From the NCBI GenBank assembly GCA_021833825.1, contig JAKBEL010000001.1, positions 1 through 50,905 of the forward strand: 50,905 nucleotides of DNA, read 5' to 3'. Each line of letters starts with the position of its first letter. The first letter of the stretch is position 1. Below the pieces are notes generated by a model. That model was given only the letters and a program-made list of their open reading frames with translations, was not told the DNA's origin and searched no databases. Position numbers and translations under genes: made by a program. This document shows positions 9,054 to 16,244 of this stretch, in pieces. Source of the stretch: a bacterium. Its GTDB lineage: Bacteria > Babelota > Babeliae > Babelales > Vermiphilaceae.

Positions 9054-9188
9054 GTGAACATAAAAGAGGTTGTATTGCTTGTTAGCTTGGCAATTGTTTT
9101 TATAATCATATATGTTGTGCGAGTAGAGAGGCATTGCCCTGCGCATCCATTTGCAGTTGAGGCCAATATTAATCCTTTAAATGGTTGA
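9054..9188 (+). CDS. 44-aa single-span membrane microprotein
   Basis: A short frame from GTG 9054 to TGA 9188, preceded by AAAGGAGAG (9040-9048), one of the best ribosome binding sites in the window. The peptide begins MNIKEVV, continues with a hydrophobic helix of about 17 residues (LLVSLAIVFIIIYVV), and ends in a Cys/His/Pro-containing tail (ERHCPAHPF). It overlaps the 3' end of the convergent gene at 9177-9500 by 12 bp. The 253 bp upstream (8801-9053) hold no other gene I can see; part of it (about 8880-8990) looks like a decayed intergenic repeat. Function unknown. Confidence 0.5.
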   Translation: MNIKEVVLLVSLAIVFIIIYVVRVERHCPAHPFAVEANINPLNG

Positions 9189-9500
9189 TTTTTTGCTCAG
9201 TGCAGGATGCAATTCACCTATTTTTTGGTACATAACCTCATATTTGAGCCTATCAGCTTGGCTATGGCAGCTTGGAGTAGCCACTTCAGCATGAAATAGT
9301 TTTTTTGCATGCCGTTTAAAGGCCTCTAATTGATTTGGTCTCAATTCTTTCATATTAAGCTCATATATTTGCCGAACGCTCATGCAATCAAAGCGCTTTT
9401 GAGCCTCTTCTATAGATTCATTTGTTGTTTCTGTTGGTGATCGATACGCCTCTTGTGTATGTGATATTATGAGCATGACGAGAAATAATTTTTTTTTCAT
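9177..9500 (-). CDS. Small secreted hypothetical protein
   Basis: About 107 aa if it starts at ATG 9500, which gives a clean signal peptide (MKKKLFLVMLIISHTQEAYR); an upstream in-frame start at 9521 would add seven residues. The mature part is charged and predicted helical, with a short ELRPNQLEAFKRHAKKLF amphipathic stretch and two cysteines (RFDCM and PSCHS). I recognise no family. It converges on the microprotein gene at 9054-9188. A GGGG tract about 8 nt before the ATG is the only candidate ribosome binding site. Confidence 0.6.
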   Translation of the reverse strand: MKKKLFLVMLIISHTQEAYRSPTETTNESIEEAQKRFDCMSVRQIYELNMKELRPNQLEAFKRHAKKLFHAEVATPSCHSQADRLKYEVMYQKIGELHPALSKKSTI

Positions 9501-9925
9501 GATAAGAACCCCATTAGTCATTTTTGTCTCTATTCGTTTTTAATTGTAGCAATCTTGGCGCAACTCCTCAATATTATTTTATAATAGAATAAAAAAGTGG
9601 GATACTGTTCAATATTTTTACATGTTTTGTTCTTCTGAAAGTGTAAAATGTAAAGGATCTGTATTTCCGTTCGCCCTGAGTAGACTCATTATATGAGGCG
9701 TATCGAAGGGTTGGCAATATGGGTTAATGCTTCGATACTCCTATTACGCTGCGCGTCACAGGAACTCAGCACGAACGGGATAGGCCCATTTCAAGTTTTT
9801 GATACATCGTAGTACAAAAAGAACTGTTTTATTTTATTGACACAACCTAGTTGCTCTATTGTTTAGATGGTATAAATTTAACAGATAGATAGTTTAGATT
9901 ATGTTTGTTATGTAAAAGGATTTGT
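9501..9925. other. Intergenic region with repeat and possible tal promoter
   Basis: A 425-bp gap between divergent genes. It contains the inverted-repeat element at 9667-9779 (listed separately). Downstream of that is a perfect -35 hexamer TTGACA at 9837-9842, but the -10 is poor: TATTGT at 9857 is only 14 nt away and TATAAA at 9871 is too far. A promoter for transaldolase is likely here, without a confident -10. The rest shows no coding frame of note. Confidence 0.5.
9667..9779. repeat. Inverted-repeat intergenic element, copy 1
   Basis: The left end reads CCGTTCGCCCTGAGTAGACT and runs to a TATCGAAGGG block. The right end is the imperfect reverse complement: CTTCGATACTCC, then CTCAGCACGAACGGG. 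A second element with the same left arm is at 22558-22742. The arms share CCGTTCG, CTGAG and TATCGAAG but differ between these blocks, and the interior differs between copies, as expected of a non-coding REP- or MITE-like element. It lies wholly between genes. Confidence 0.8.
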
Positions 9926-10585
9926 ATGAAGTTGTTTTTAGATACTGCCGATATAAAATGCATACATGATTGGATCACCACAGGTTTGGTCGATGGAGTT
10001 ACCACTAACCCTTCACATCTTGCCAAAGAGGGCAAAGACCCAAAAAAAGTCATTCGTGAAATATGTGCATTATTGCCAGAGGGCGAGATTAGTGTTGAGG
10101 TGACGGAGATGGAGCCTCAAAAAATGTATAAACAGGCCAAAGAGATAGCCTCTCTGGCTGATAATATTCTTGTAAAAATTCCTTGTCATAGAGATTATTA
10201 TTCCATTATTGAGCGTTTGGTCAACGAGGGGATTCGTGTGAATGTGACGCTCGTTTTTTCATTGATTCAATCTGCTTTTATGTGTAAATTAGGAGTTGCT
10301 TATATATCGCCATTTGTTGGTCGATTAGATGACATTGATGTTGAAGGTAAAGATCTCCTTTCTGAAATACGCTCTATGATTGATGATTATATGTTCGAAA
10401 CTCAGCTTCTTGCTGCCTCAATACGTAGTGTGCGCCATTTACATGAGGCGATCATGGCCGGATCAGATGCTGTAACGGTACCAATAGATGTGCTTGAAAA
10501 GGCTACTGTGCATAGTTTATCCAATGAGGGGATTGCTAAATTTACCGCTGATTGGGCAACATTAAAGATTAAACATTTTCCATAA
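9926..10585 (+). CDS. tal: Transaldolase, small (TalC/MipB) type
   Basis: A 219-aa single-domain aldolase transferring dihydroxyacetone units between sugar phosphates in the cytoplasm, completing the non-oxidative pentose phosphate pathway with the transketolase at 274. The start is ATG 9926 with AAAAGGA at 9914-9920. Family motifs: MKLFLDTADI, VTTNPS, the Schiff-base lysine K84 in NILVKIP, the VNVTLVFS strand, and SPFVGRLDDI. F130 in that last motif, where fructose-6-phosphate aldolases usually have Tyr, favours transaldolase over FSA activity. The C-terminus carries the usual TVPIDVLEK-like block. Its stop overlaps the next gene's start (TAATG), so the glycosyltransferase is translationally coupled. 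Confidence 0.95.
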   Translation: MKLFLDTADIKCIHDWITTGLVDGVTTNPSHLAKEGKDPKKVIREICALLPEGEISVEVTEMEPQKMYKQAKEIASLADNILVKIPCHRDYYSIIERLVNEGIRVNVTLVFSLIQSAFMCKLGVAYISPFVGRLDDIDVEGKDLLSEIRSMIDDYMFETQLLAASIRSVRHLHEAIMAGSDAVTVPIDVLEKATVHSLSNEGIAKFTADWATLKIKHFP

Positions 10586-11718
10586 TGATGAATATATTAA
10601 TGGTGACAAACAACTTCACTCCTTATACAGGAGGGGTTGTGAGTTCAATAAGAGCATTGGTTGATGAACTTCAAAGGTCTGGTCATAGTGTGATGTTAGT
10701 TACACTCGATTTTACCGGAGAGCATGATGATCCTTCATGGGTCAAGCGAATCTATTGCCCTATTCGATTTATGTATAAAGCTAATCATATGGCAATTCCG
10801 TGGAGAGCAAAAGGTCAGATTGCTCAAATAATGGATGCTTATAGGCCTGACATAGTGCATGTACACCATCCGTTTCTGCTCGGGTCAATAGCATACAAAT
10901 TGGCCCGTTCGCGCAAAGTTCCTGTAATTTTTACGTATCATACTATCTATGAAGCGTATGCTCATTATATTCCTCTGTTGCCCCGATTTTTAGCAATAGC
11001 TGCGATAAAAAGGCATGTGCTCTCTTTTTGTACACAGGTTGATGGTATTATTGCGCCAAGTAGTTATATTAATGATTATGTTACCCAATATATTACTAAG
11101 CCGACAGTTACCATTGCAAGTGGCCTGCTTTCCCAATTTATGGGTGCTACCGTTATAAAAAAGTCCCAAAATGAACCGATTAGACTTCTTGTGGTCAGCC
11201 GCATGGTCAAAGAGAAGAATATAGAGGCTATATTGCATGTTGCCCAGAAGTTGTTACAAAACAGAGTTGCATTCCGATTGGTTCTCATTGGCTATGGTGA
11301 TCAATATGCAGCATTGCAATCATATGCTTATGAAGCTTTGCATGTGACTCAAGAGCAGGTTCTTTTTGTTCATAAACCGTCAAAAGATATTATTGCCAAA
11401 GCTTATCAAGAGGCTGATCTTTTTCTTTTTTCATCGCAAACGGACACACAAGCGATTGTGCTTGCTGAAGCTATGGCTCAAGGAACTCCTGTGATTGCTC
11501 TTGATGGCCCAGGGCAACGAGATATTATTAAAAATGGTATCAATGGTTATATTGTAGAGTCTGAAGATCAGATGGTCGATAAGATAGAACAGTTAGTTTT
11601 CAATAGAGGATTGCTCGAGCAACTATCTGATGGAGCTTATAAAACCTCTCAAAAATATCATCCTGCTAAGGTTGCAGAGCGGTGCATTCAGTTCTATTCA
11701 TCTTTTTTCTGCTTCTGA
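10585..11718 (+). CDS. Glycosyltransferase family 4 (GT-B)
   Basis: A 377-aa retaining GT-B glycosyltransferase. The N-terminal Rossmann domain opens with NILMVTNNFTPYTGGV and contains DIVHVHHPFLLG and FTYHTIYEAYAHY. The C-terminal domain has the RLLVVSRMVKEKNIEA block and the nucleotide-sugar loop SQTDTQAIVLAEAMAQGTPV, in which the first Glu of the usual E-x7-E is Asp. The HTIYEAYAHY and TDTQ motifs recall diacylglycerol glucosyltransferases (alMGS-like), so a membrane glycolipid synthase is a reasonable but unproven guess. The gene starts inside the transaldolase stop codon (1-nt overlap), with a second in-frame ATG right after. Confidence 0.9.
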   Translation: MMNILMVTNNFTPYTGGVVSSIRALVDELQRSGHSVMLVTLDFTGEHDDPSWVKRIYCPIRFMYKANHMAIPWRAKGQIAQIMDAYRPDIVHVHHPFLLGSIAYKLARSRKVPVIFTYHTIYEAYAHYIPLLPRFLAIAAIKRHVLSFCTQVDGIIAPSSYINDYVTQYITKPTVTIASGLLSQFMGATVIKKSQNEPIRLLVVSRMVKEKNIEAILHVAQKLLQNRVAFRLVLIGYGDQYAALQSYAYEALHVTQEQVLFVHKPSKDIIAKAYQEADLFLFSSQTDTQAIVLAEAMAQGTPVIALDGPGQRDIIKNGINGYIVESEDQMVDKIEQLVFNRGLLEQLSDGAYKTSQKYHPAKVAERCIQFYSSFFCF

Positions 11719-11756
11719 CCCCGCAGCAAAAAGAGTTTCAATATGAATTATTTTCA

Positions 11757-11786
11757 TTGACTTCTAGAGGGGTAAATTGATATAAT
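11757..11786 (+). promoter_or_regulatory. Sigma70-type promoter for the UBL-GNAT operon
   Basis: TTGACT at 11757-11762, an 18-nt spacer, then a perfect TATAAT at 11781-11786, about 40 nt before the start of the ubiquitin-like gene. It is the best promoter match I found, and its position fits transcription of 11826-13210. Confidence 0.75.
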
Positions 11787-11825
11787 ATCTTTACATATAA
11801 ATATGATTTTTATAAAGGAATAGAT

Positions 11826-12458
11826 ATGAAAAGATATTTAGCGGGACTACTTCTTATAAGTTCAGTAGCTTCTGTTGGGGCAATGCATAATGGAAAAATA
11901 ACCATAAAGCCTTTAATCGGGGACTCTTTTGACATAAAAATTAATAGGTATATGACTATTGAAGAGCTAAAAAAGGCTATAGAGAAGCGGATTGGTATCA
12001 AAGCTGATAGTCAGGATCTTCTTTTTCAAGGCAAATTAATTCCAAGTTGCCGAGAGTTTACATTACAAGATTTTGGCATGGACAATACAGATAGTCCTGT
12101 AACGGTTAAGCATGCTATGGCTCATAAGCCTGAATGTCCAGCAAAGTGTTGGTGTTCCGGTGCTTATTACCATAACATAGCAATATCGCATATATTTATT
12201 GAGTTTAATGGGAAACGTGAAAAATTAAATTATACGAATTTAAACACAGATTCAACAGTTGCAGATCTTAAATTGGCTATACAAAAGCATTTACAAGTTC
12301 CTATAAAAGAACAACTTCTTATTAAAAAAGAGACTGGTACTGAAAAGGCTGGCCATCGTTTGCTTAATGATACTGATAAACTAACCGAATATGGTTTCTT
12401 TAAATTTAAGCATTACGACGAGGAATATCCACGTATTGTATTAATGCAGGTGAAATAG
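11826..12458 (+). CDS. Secreted protein with two ubiquitin-like domains
   Basis: A 210-aa protein with a signal peptide (about 1-19, ending SVGA). Residues about 24-95 track ubiquitin closely: ITIKPLIGDSFDIKI for the first hairpin, TIEELKKAIEKRIGI for the helix, DSQDLLFQGKLI for the strand-3 region, then TLQDFGM and VTVKH. A Cys-rich linker (CPAKCWC) leads to a second, more diverged UBL (about 122-210: FIEFNGKREKLNY, STVADLKLAIQKHLQVP, KLTEYGF, RIVLMQVK). Neither domain ends in a Gly-Gly tail, so conjugation is unlikely; mimicry of ubiquitin or an adaptor role in the host is inferred. Its stop codon overlaps the next gene's GTG. It has its own good promoter at 11757-11786. Confidence 0.85.
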   Translation: MKRYLAGLLLISSVASVGAMHNGKITIKPLIGDSFDIKINRYMTIEELKKAIEKRIGIKADSQDLLFQGKLIPSCREFTLQDFGMDNTDSPVTVKHAMAHKPECPAKCWCSGAYYHNIAISHIFIEFNGKREKLNYTNLNTDSTVADLKLAIQKHLQVPIKEQLLIKKETGTEKAGHRLLNDTDKLTEYGFFKFKHYDEEYPRIVLMQVK

Positions 12459-13210
12459 TGTTTCGATCAGATCGAATAAAACTTATGCAAAGAAAAAGCT
12501 TAATCTATTGTGTCGGTTTATTATTACTAGTTTGTCAATCTGATAACATCTATGGCAATTGTAAGCAACAGTTACAAGCATGCGAAGTCAGATCTAATGA
12601 TCAAATGGCATTGTGCGATGATGATGTTTCTATTTATAGATTCAATAATCGTTGGCGTGATGTTGGTGATATCAGAAGAGAATTTGAAGACAAAGATAAT
12701 TTCAATCTGTTAGCTGAGGGATTCAATCCTCCTGCTACCCCTAATGTAGATGTGCAAGAACCAGAAGATCCATATGTATTTGATATAAGAAATGTGTTAT
12801 TGCCTTCAGGGCCTCTTATACATGCAAATTCTAGAAGTTATGATGCTTATAAATATGGAACAGATCTTGATAAAATGATCTATGTTATGAGGAAAAAATC
12901 AGGATATAGAGATTTTGTTGGATTTATTGTTTTTTATCAACAGCCGCATAATATGTGCGAAGGCTATATTGAGATGCTTTTAATCAGCAAGCCTTTTAGG
13001 GGAAGTCAGAGTGGCGTCAGCTATGCATCGCTTCTTATGAATAAGGCTGTGCAGGCGCTTAAAGGCAAAGGCGCTTCTAAAGTGATACTTACTACATCTA
13101 GTGATAATGTAAGGGCCCAAAAATTTTACGAAAATAAGATGGGTTTTGTAGAGCGACCGCCTAGATATCAGACTGTTCCGGGTATGATTTTTTATGAAAA
13201 AGATATATAA
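12458..13210 (+). CDS. Secreted GNAT-family acetyltransferase
   Basis: The start is GTG 12458, overlapping the UBL stop (TAGTG), with AGGTGA just upstream; an alternative ATG at 12485 lacks a ribosome binding site. A signal peptide (core LIYCVGLLLLVC) exports it, which is unusual for a GNAT enzyme because the donor acyl-CoA is cytoplasmic. Residues 35-135 are an extra N-terminal region of unknown fold. The GNAT core follows: VGFIVFYQQP, then YIEMLLISKPFRGSQSGVSY as motif A with its acyl-CoA pyrophosphate loop, KVILTTSSDNVRAQKFYENKMGF as the C-terminal part. Coupling to the UBL gene suggests that the two are made together, perhaps as exported effectors acting where host acetyl-CoA is available. 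Confidence 0.8.
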   Translation: MFRSDRIKLMQRKSLIYCVGLLLLVCQSDNIYGNCKQQLQACEVRSNDQMALCDDDVSIYRFNNRWRDVGDIRREFEDKDNFNLLAEGFNPPATPNVDVQEPEDPYVFDIRNVLLPSGPLIHANSRSYDAYKYGTDLDKMIYVMRKKSGYRDFVGFIVFYQQPHNMCEGYIEMLLISKPFRGSQSGVSYASLLMNKAVQALKGKGASKVILTTSSDNVRAQKFYENKMGFVERPPRYQTVPGMIFYEKDI

Positions 13211-13348
13211 AAGTACTTGATTCTTGAGCTGCCAAATAGATTCTCATCTTCTTTCTTTCCTCTGATAACAGCCTAAAAACTATTGATCCTTATCCCTTGA
13301 TCTTGAAAAAAAATCAATTGAGCTCGGGCCAATGATTTATAGAGACTC

Positions 13349-13378
13349 TTGACTAATTGTAGTTTCTTAAAGTATACT
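13349..13378 (+). promoter_or_regulatory. Promoter of higBA
   Basis: TTGACT at 13349-13354, an 18-nt spacer, TATACT at 13373-13378, 38 nt before the toxin start. Autoregulation by the HigA antitoxin would be expected at this site, but I see no clear palindromic operator. Confidence 0.65.
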
Positions 13379-13416
13379 GCTTTATAGGTGGAAATCTATT
13401 TGCATAGGGAAATTTT

Positions 13417-13752
13417 TTGAGTAACGTCTGGACGATTAAGCATTGGTTGGATACGGATGAAATTAGCCGTTGGTTTGATAGCCTTGGAAAAGATCAAGCA
13501 AAATCGGTTGCTAAAGAGATTAGACTGTTACAAGGGGCAGGGAATGAACTGCGATTACCTCATAGCAAGGCTCTCGGTCAGGGGTTGTTTGAATTACGAG
13601 AAAAAAGGTTTGGTTATAGAATATACTATACTTTTTGTGGAGGCCGCGTGATAATTTTGCTGACTGCAGGTGATAAATCATCCCAAAAGAAAGATATTAG
13701 AGTTGCACGCGAACGATTAGAAACAGTTTTAAAATATGAGGCTAGCCAATGA
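13417..13752 (+). CDS. higB: HigB/RelE-type toxin (phage Gp49-like)
   Basis: A 111-aa mRNA-interferase-type toxin. The start is TTG 13417 with TAGGGA upstream. Typical features are WFDSLGKDQAKSVAKEIRLL, KALGQGLFELREKRFGYRIYY and the C-terminal ITLLTAGDKSSQKKDI-like block (here ILLTAGDKSSQKKDIR), matching the phage-derived Gp49-like HigB family. Such toxins cut ribosome-bound mRNA. It precedes its antitoxin, the usual higBA order, and overlaps it by 4 nt (ATGA). The key basic and aromatic residues look intact, so the system may be active. Confidence 0.88.
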   Translation: MSNVWTIKHWLDTDEISRWFDSLGKDQAKSVAKEIRLLQGAGNELRLPHSKALGQGLFELREKRFGYRIYYTFCGGRVIILLTAGDKSSQKKDIRVARERLETVLKYEASQ

Positions 13753-14057
13753 AATTAGGAAATTTTCAAGATCTTCTCGATAAAAGATTTACAAAAGAAG
13801 AGCTTGCAGAAATAGATCGTGAGGTAGAACTTGAGCTTGCTGCACTTCGAGCATTACAACAAAATGTAAAAGATCTGTTTGAAGATTATATGAAAAAGAA
13901 TAATCTTGGATTCAATGAATTGGTAAGGAAGTTAAATTCAACGCCAAAGCAGATCTCAAGAATTCAAAAAGGACAAGCAAACCTTACACTGGCCTCTTTG
14001 GCTATGCTATCTGCAAAGCTTGGTCAAAAACCTGTCATTTCATTCAAGAAAAAATAG
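13749..14057 (+). CDS. higA: HigA-type antitoxin, XRE HTH
   Basis: A 102-aa protein whose ATG overlaps the toxin stop. An N-terminal acidic helical part (about 1-45, FTKEELAEIDREVELELAAL) is followed by an XRE-family helix-turn-helix (about 50-95): LGFNELVRKLNSTPKQISRI with TLASLAMLSAKLGQKPVI after it. It is expected to bind HigB, neutralise it and repress the promoter at 13349-13378. Family assignment is firm; the exact operator is not visible. Confidence 0.88.
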   Translation: MKLGNFQDLLDKRFTKEELAEIDREVELELAALRALQQNVKDLFEDYMKKNNLGFNELVRKLNSTPKQISRIQKGQANLTLASLAMLSAKLGQKPVISFKKK

Positions 14058-14120
14058 TTTTTCATTTCTATCCTTCTTCTGAAGGACAGTACAAAGAGCT
14101 CTTGATCTTCATCTTTTGAT

Positions 14121-14148
14121 TTTGTAAAAACCCAGTATTTGATATAAT
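14121..14148 (+). promoter_or_regulatory. Probable original uvrB promoter
   Basis: A perfect TATAAT at 14143-14148 with a TTTGTA/TTGTAA -35 at 14121-14127 (15-16 nt spacer). It lies 50 nt before the decayed uvrB start, which is where the uvrB promoter would be before the intervening gene arrived. It may now serve the 612-aa gene and uvrB together. Confidence 0.5.
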
Positions 14149-14173
14149 TAACTTATCAATTTAGAGGTGAAAT

Positions 14174-14256
14174 CGGAGGTTAAAGCAGATGAATTCTATG
14201 AAAAAAAGCTATTTAAACTTCATGCTTCCCTTTTGCTCCTTCGGGTGATTAACTTG
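14174..14256 (+). pseudogene. Decayed copy of the uvrB 5' end
   Basis: Compare ATG 14198 onward with the true uvrB start at ATG 16241. Both read ATG, a run of A, then GCTATTTAAACTTCA without a mismatch, and after that continue alike through the codons for HAPFAPSGDQP. The copy has one A lost from the A run and two extra T, which break the frame. Several differences are at third codon positions (TCG/TCT, GGT/GGC). Upstream similarity includes GGAGG and a G-C-purine-GATGA...ATT...CT stretch. As it stands it could encode only a 19-aa peptide from ATG 14189 to TGA 14248. It looks like a duplicated flank left by insertion of the intervening gene. Confidence 0.75.
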
Positions 14257-14405
14257 ACGTATAAAAAATCATCCTGTTATTTGGCAATCTAGATGAACTG
14301 CCATCTTTTTAATTTTCTATTGATAAATTAAGCGCCATGGCATACAATGTATGTAAGGGTGGGTGATGGCATCATCAGTTTTTTAGTCTATAGGGGTTTA
14401 ATAGC

Positions 14406-16244
14406 ATGATCAGGTCAAGAGCAGTCTTTTTTATCTGTGCGATAGTTTTATTGTTTGTTGGAGATGTGCAACTATGTGCTTCTGAGCACCAGAACTGGTA
14501 TGTTAATTTTTATCAGAATTATGGAAAGCGATTGGCATTGCCTGTTGGCGGTTTAGGGTTAGCTTATGTAGCATATAAAGCAGAGAATCCAAAAATAAAA
14601 TATCCAGCCGCATTTGCTTCAGCAACAGCCTTTATGTATCCATTTTTAAAAAATTTGTGGCAAAAATTTTATCCTTCTTCTGTAGTAGTCACTCCTTTTG
14701 CTGATCTTGAATTAAGGGCTTCGTTATCAGGTTCAGAACCATCAGAGTCCAGTTGGCTAGGGTTATTGAAAAGCGCGCAAAGTTTTATACGAATGATCCA
14801 GAGAAAGAATTTTCCAGTTATTAATAATATGATATTTTCGATTGCTGGAGATGATAAAGTAAAGCAGAATAGAATAGTTGAACAGGCTGCAGGTGTAAGG
14901 CCTATTGTTCATGAAAAGGTGAAGCAATTAATTCTAGATTTTATAGATGTTAAAAGAAATTCTGGAAGTAATGTTGAGAAAGCATTCTATAATACGATGT
15001 GGCAAGAAGCTAAGGAAGATAATTTATTTTTGGTGAATAATTTTATTAAGCGTCTATTGGTTTGCCGGCCGTTAGCTTTTGTAGGTAAATCTGATGATTA
15101 TTTATTGAGAGATGGTAAAACTGATGGTGCCAACGATTCCGCATCTGAATATAAACCAGGGCCATTTGATTCTATAGGAACAGATGATGAAAAAGCTCCA
15201 TTAGTTTTAAAAGATTATATTTCATATGATGAAATGGCAATATCTGCATTAATAGGGGTCTCTTGCCCAACCTATTTTATTAATAATGGGAATAGGGAGA
15301 ATTGGGGGGGCTTAGGCAAAAAAGGAGATTTTCAAGAAGAGGGGGTTTTTGTTGGGTTAGTGGGGGCGCGATTTGAAAGAATTGATAGTAATTCTAGATC
15401 TGGATCAGAGCAGTTCAATAGAATGGAGACATGCCATATGGCTATTACTTCATTGCAGAATACTTCTGCAAATGGTTATGGGAAAGGCTTAGAAGTAGAA
15501 TCCAAGCCACAAACATTGTTGCAAGTATGGCAAAAATTTTATGGCAAAACGTTTCCAACATATGAAATGGCGAAAAGCGAAGCCTTAAAATATATCAAAG
15601 TAGGAGATGATCGATATCTTGATGTTGAAGTGTATAAAAAGCGGATTAAGATGGTTATAGAGCCATTTTTACTTGATGCAGATGAAAGGGCACGCAGTGA
15701 AAATAAAAAAGCGTATTGTTTTATTGTAGGCCTTGGGCTAGGAGTATGGAAATTAGATAATATTTATCAGAAGAATATATATATTAAAGCTGTAGCTGAG
15801 GCGGTTCGTGATAGCCATTTACCAGATGTTTCTGATATTGATTTGAGTTGGATTGATACATCGGAAAATCAGGAGGGGACTGAGGCAAAAGAGTTTATAT
15901 TAAATGTTTGTTCAAAAAAGAATATTAATGTTCAATTTACAAAAAATAATCCAGCCCAAAAATTAAAAGATCCAGGCAAGTTACTTGTTGCTATGTATGC
16001 ATGGGATAGCAATGCATATCCTGGCAATGAATATTGGAAGGACTCACTGAATGCATCGGGGGATCCTGCAGCGGCCTGTTGTTCTACAATTCAGGAATTG
16101 CAAAATCCATTAATTAATCATCAATTTTTAGACAAGATTACATTTTATGGTTCGGCAGATGAGGGCCAGCAGGCTATTGGTGATGGTGAGCGAGAGAATG
16201 AAAATGATAAAGGTAAAGAGGAGGCGGATGATCAATTACTATGA
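14406..16244 (+). CDS. 612-aa secreted protein, possible DUF4804/MavL-like
   Basis: Signal peptide at 1-26 (ending LCAS), a hydrophobic segment near 45-75 (VGGLGLAYVAYKA, AAFASATAFMYPF), a variable middle and a conserved-looking C-terminal half. That half has CPTYFINNGNRENWGGLGKK, GVFVGLVGARFER, AYCFIVGLGLGVWKLD, VAMYAWDSNAYPGNEYW and ASGDPAAACCSTIQELQNP. From memory these resemble DUF4804, the family I associate with the Legionella effector MavL (macro-domain-like, ADP-ribosyl hydrolase); this is unverified. The tail is acidic (QQAIGDGERENENDKGKEEADD) and the stop overlaps the uvrB start by 4 nt (ATGA). Placement between a uvrB relic and intact uvrB suggests a recent arrival. Confidence 0.6.
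   Translation: MIRSRAVFFICAIVLLFVGDVQLCASEHQNWYVNFYQNYGKRLALPVGGLGLAYVAYKAENPKIKYPAAFASATAFMYPFLKNLWQKFYPSSVVVTPFADLELRASLSGSEPSESSWLGLLKSAQSFIRMIQRKNFPVINNMIFSIAGDDKVKQNRIVEQAAGVRPIVHEKVKQLILDFIDVKRNSGSNVEKAFYNTMWQEAKEDNLFLVNNFIKRLLVCRPLAFVGKSDDYLLRDGKTDGANDSASEYKPGPFDSIGTDDEKAPLVLKDYISYDEMAISALIGVSCPTYFINNGNRENWGGLGKKGDFQEEGVFVGLVGARFERIDSNSRSGSEQFNRMETCHMAITSLQNTSANGYGKGLEVESKPQTLLQVWQKFYGKTFPTYEMAKSEALKYIKVGDDRYLDVEVYKKRIKMVIEPFLLDADERARSENKKAYCFIVGLGLGVWKLDNIYQKNIYIKAVAEAVRDSHLPDVSDIDLSWIDTSENQEGTEAKEFILNVCSKKNINVQFTKNNPAQKLKDPGKLLVAMYAWDSNAYPGNEYWKDSLNASGDPAAACCSTIQELQNPLINHQFLDKITFYGSADEGQQAIGDGERENENDKGKEEADDQLL

Larger units (their letters stand above)
14058..14405. other. Intergenic region: promoter plus uvrB-like relic
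   Basis: A 348-bp gap. It contains a promoter-like element (14121-14148), a ribosome-binding-site-like CGGAGG (14174-14179), the relic of the uvrB 5' end (14189-14256), and a GC-richer stretch (14325-14385) with an imperfect palindrome CATACAATGTATG (14341-14353). The start of the 612-aa gene has its own TAGGGG signal at about 14390. Confidence 0.6.
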
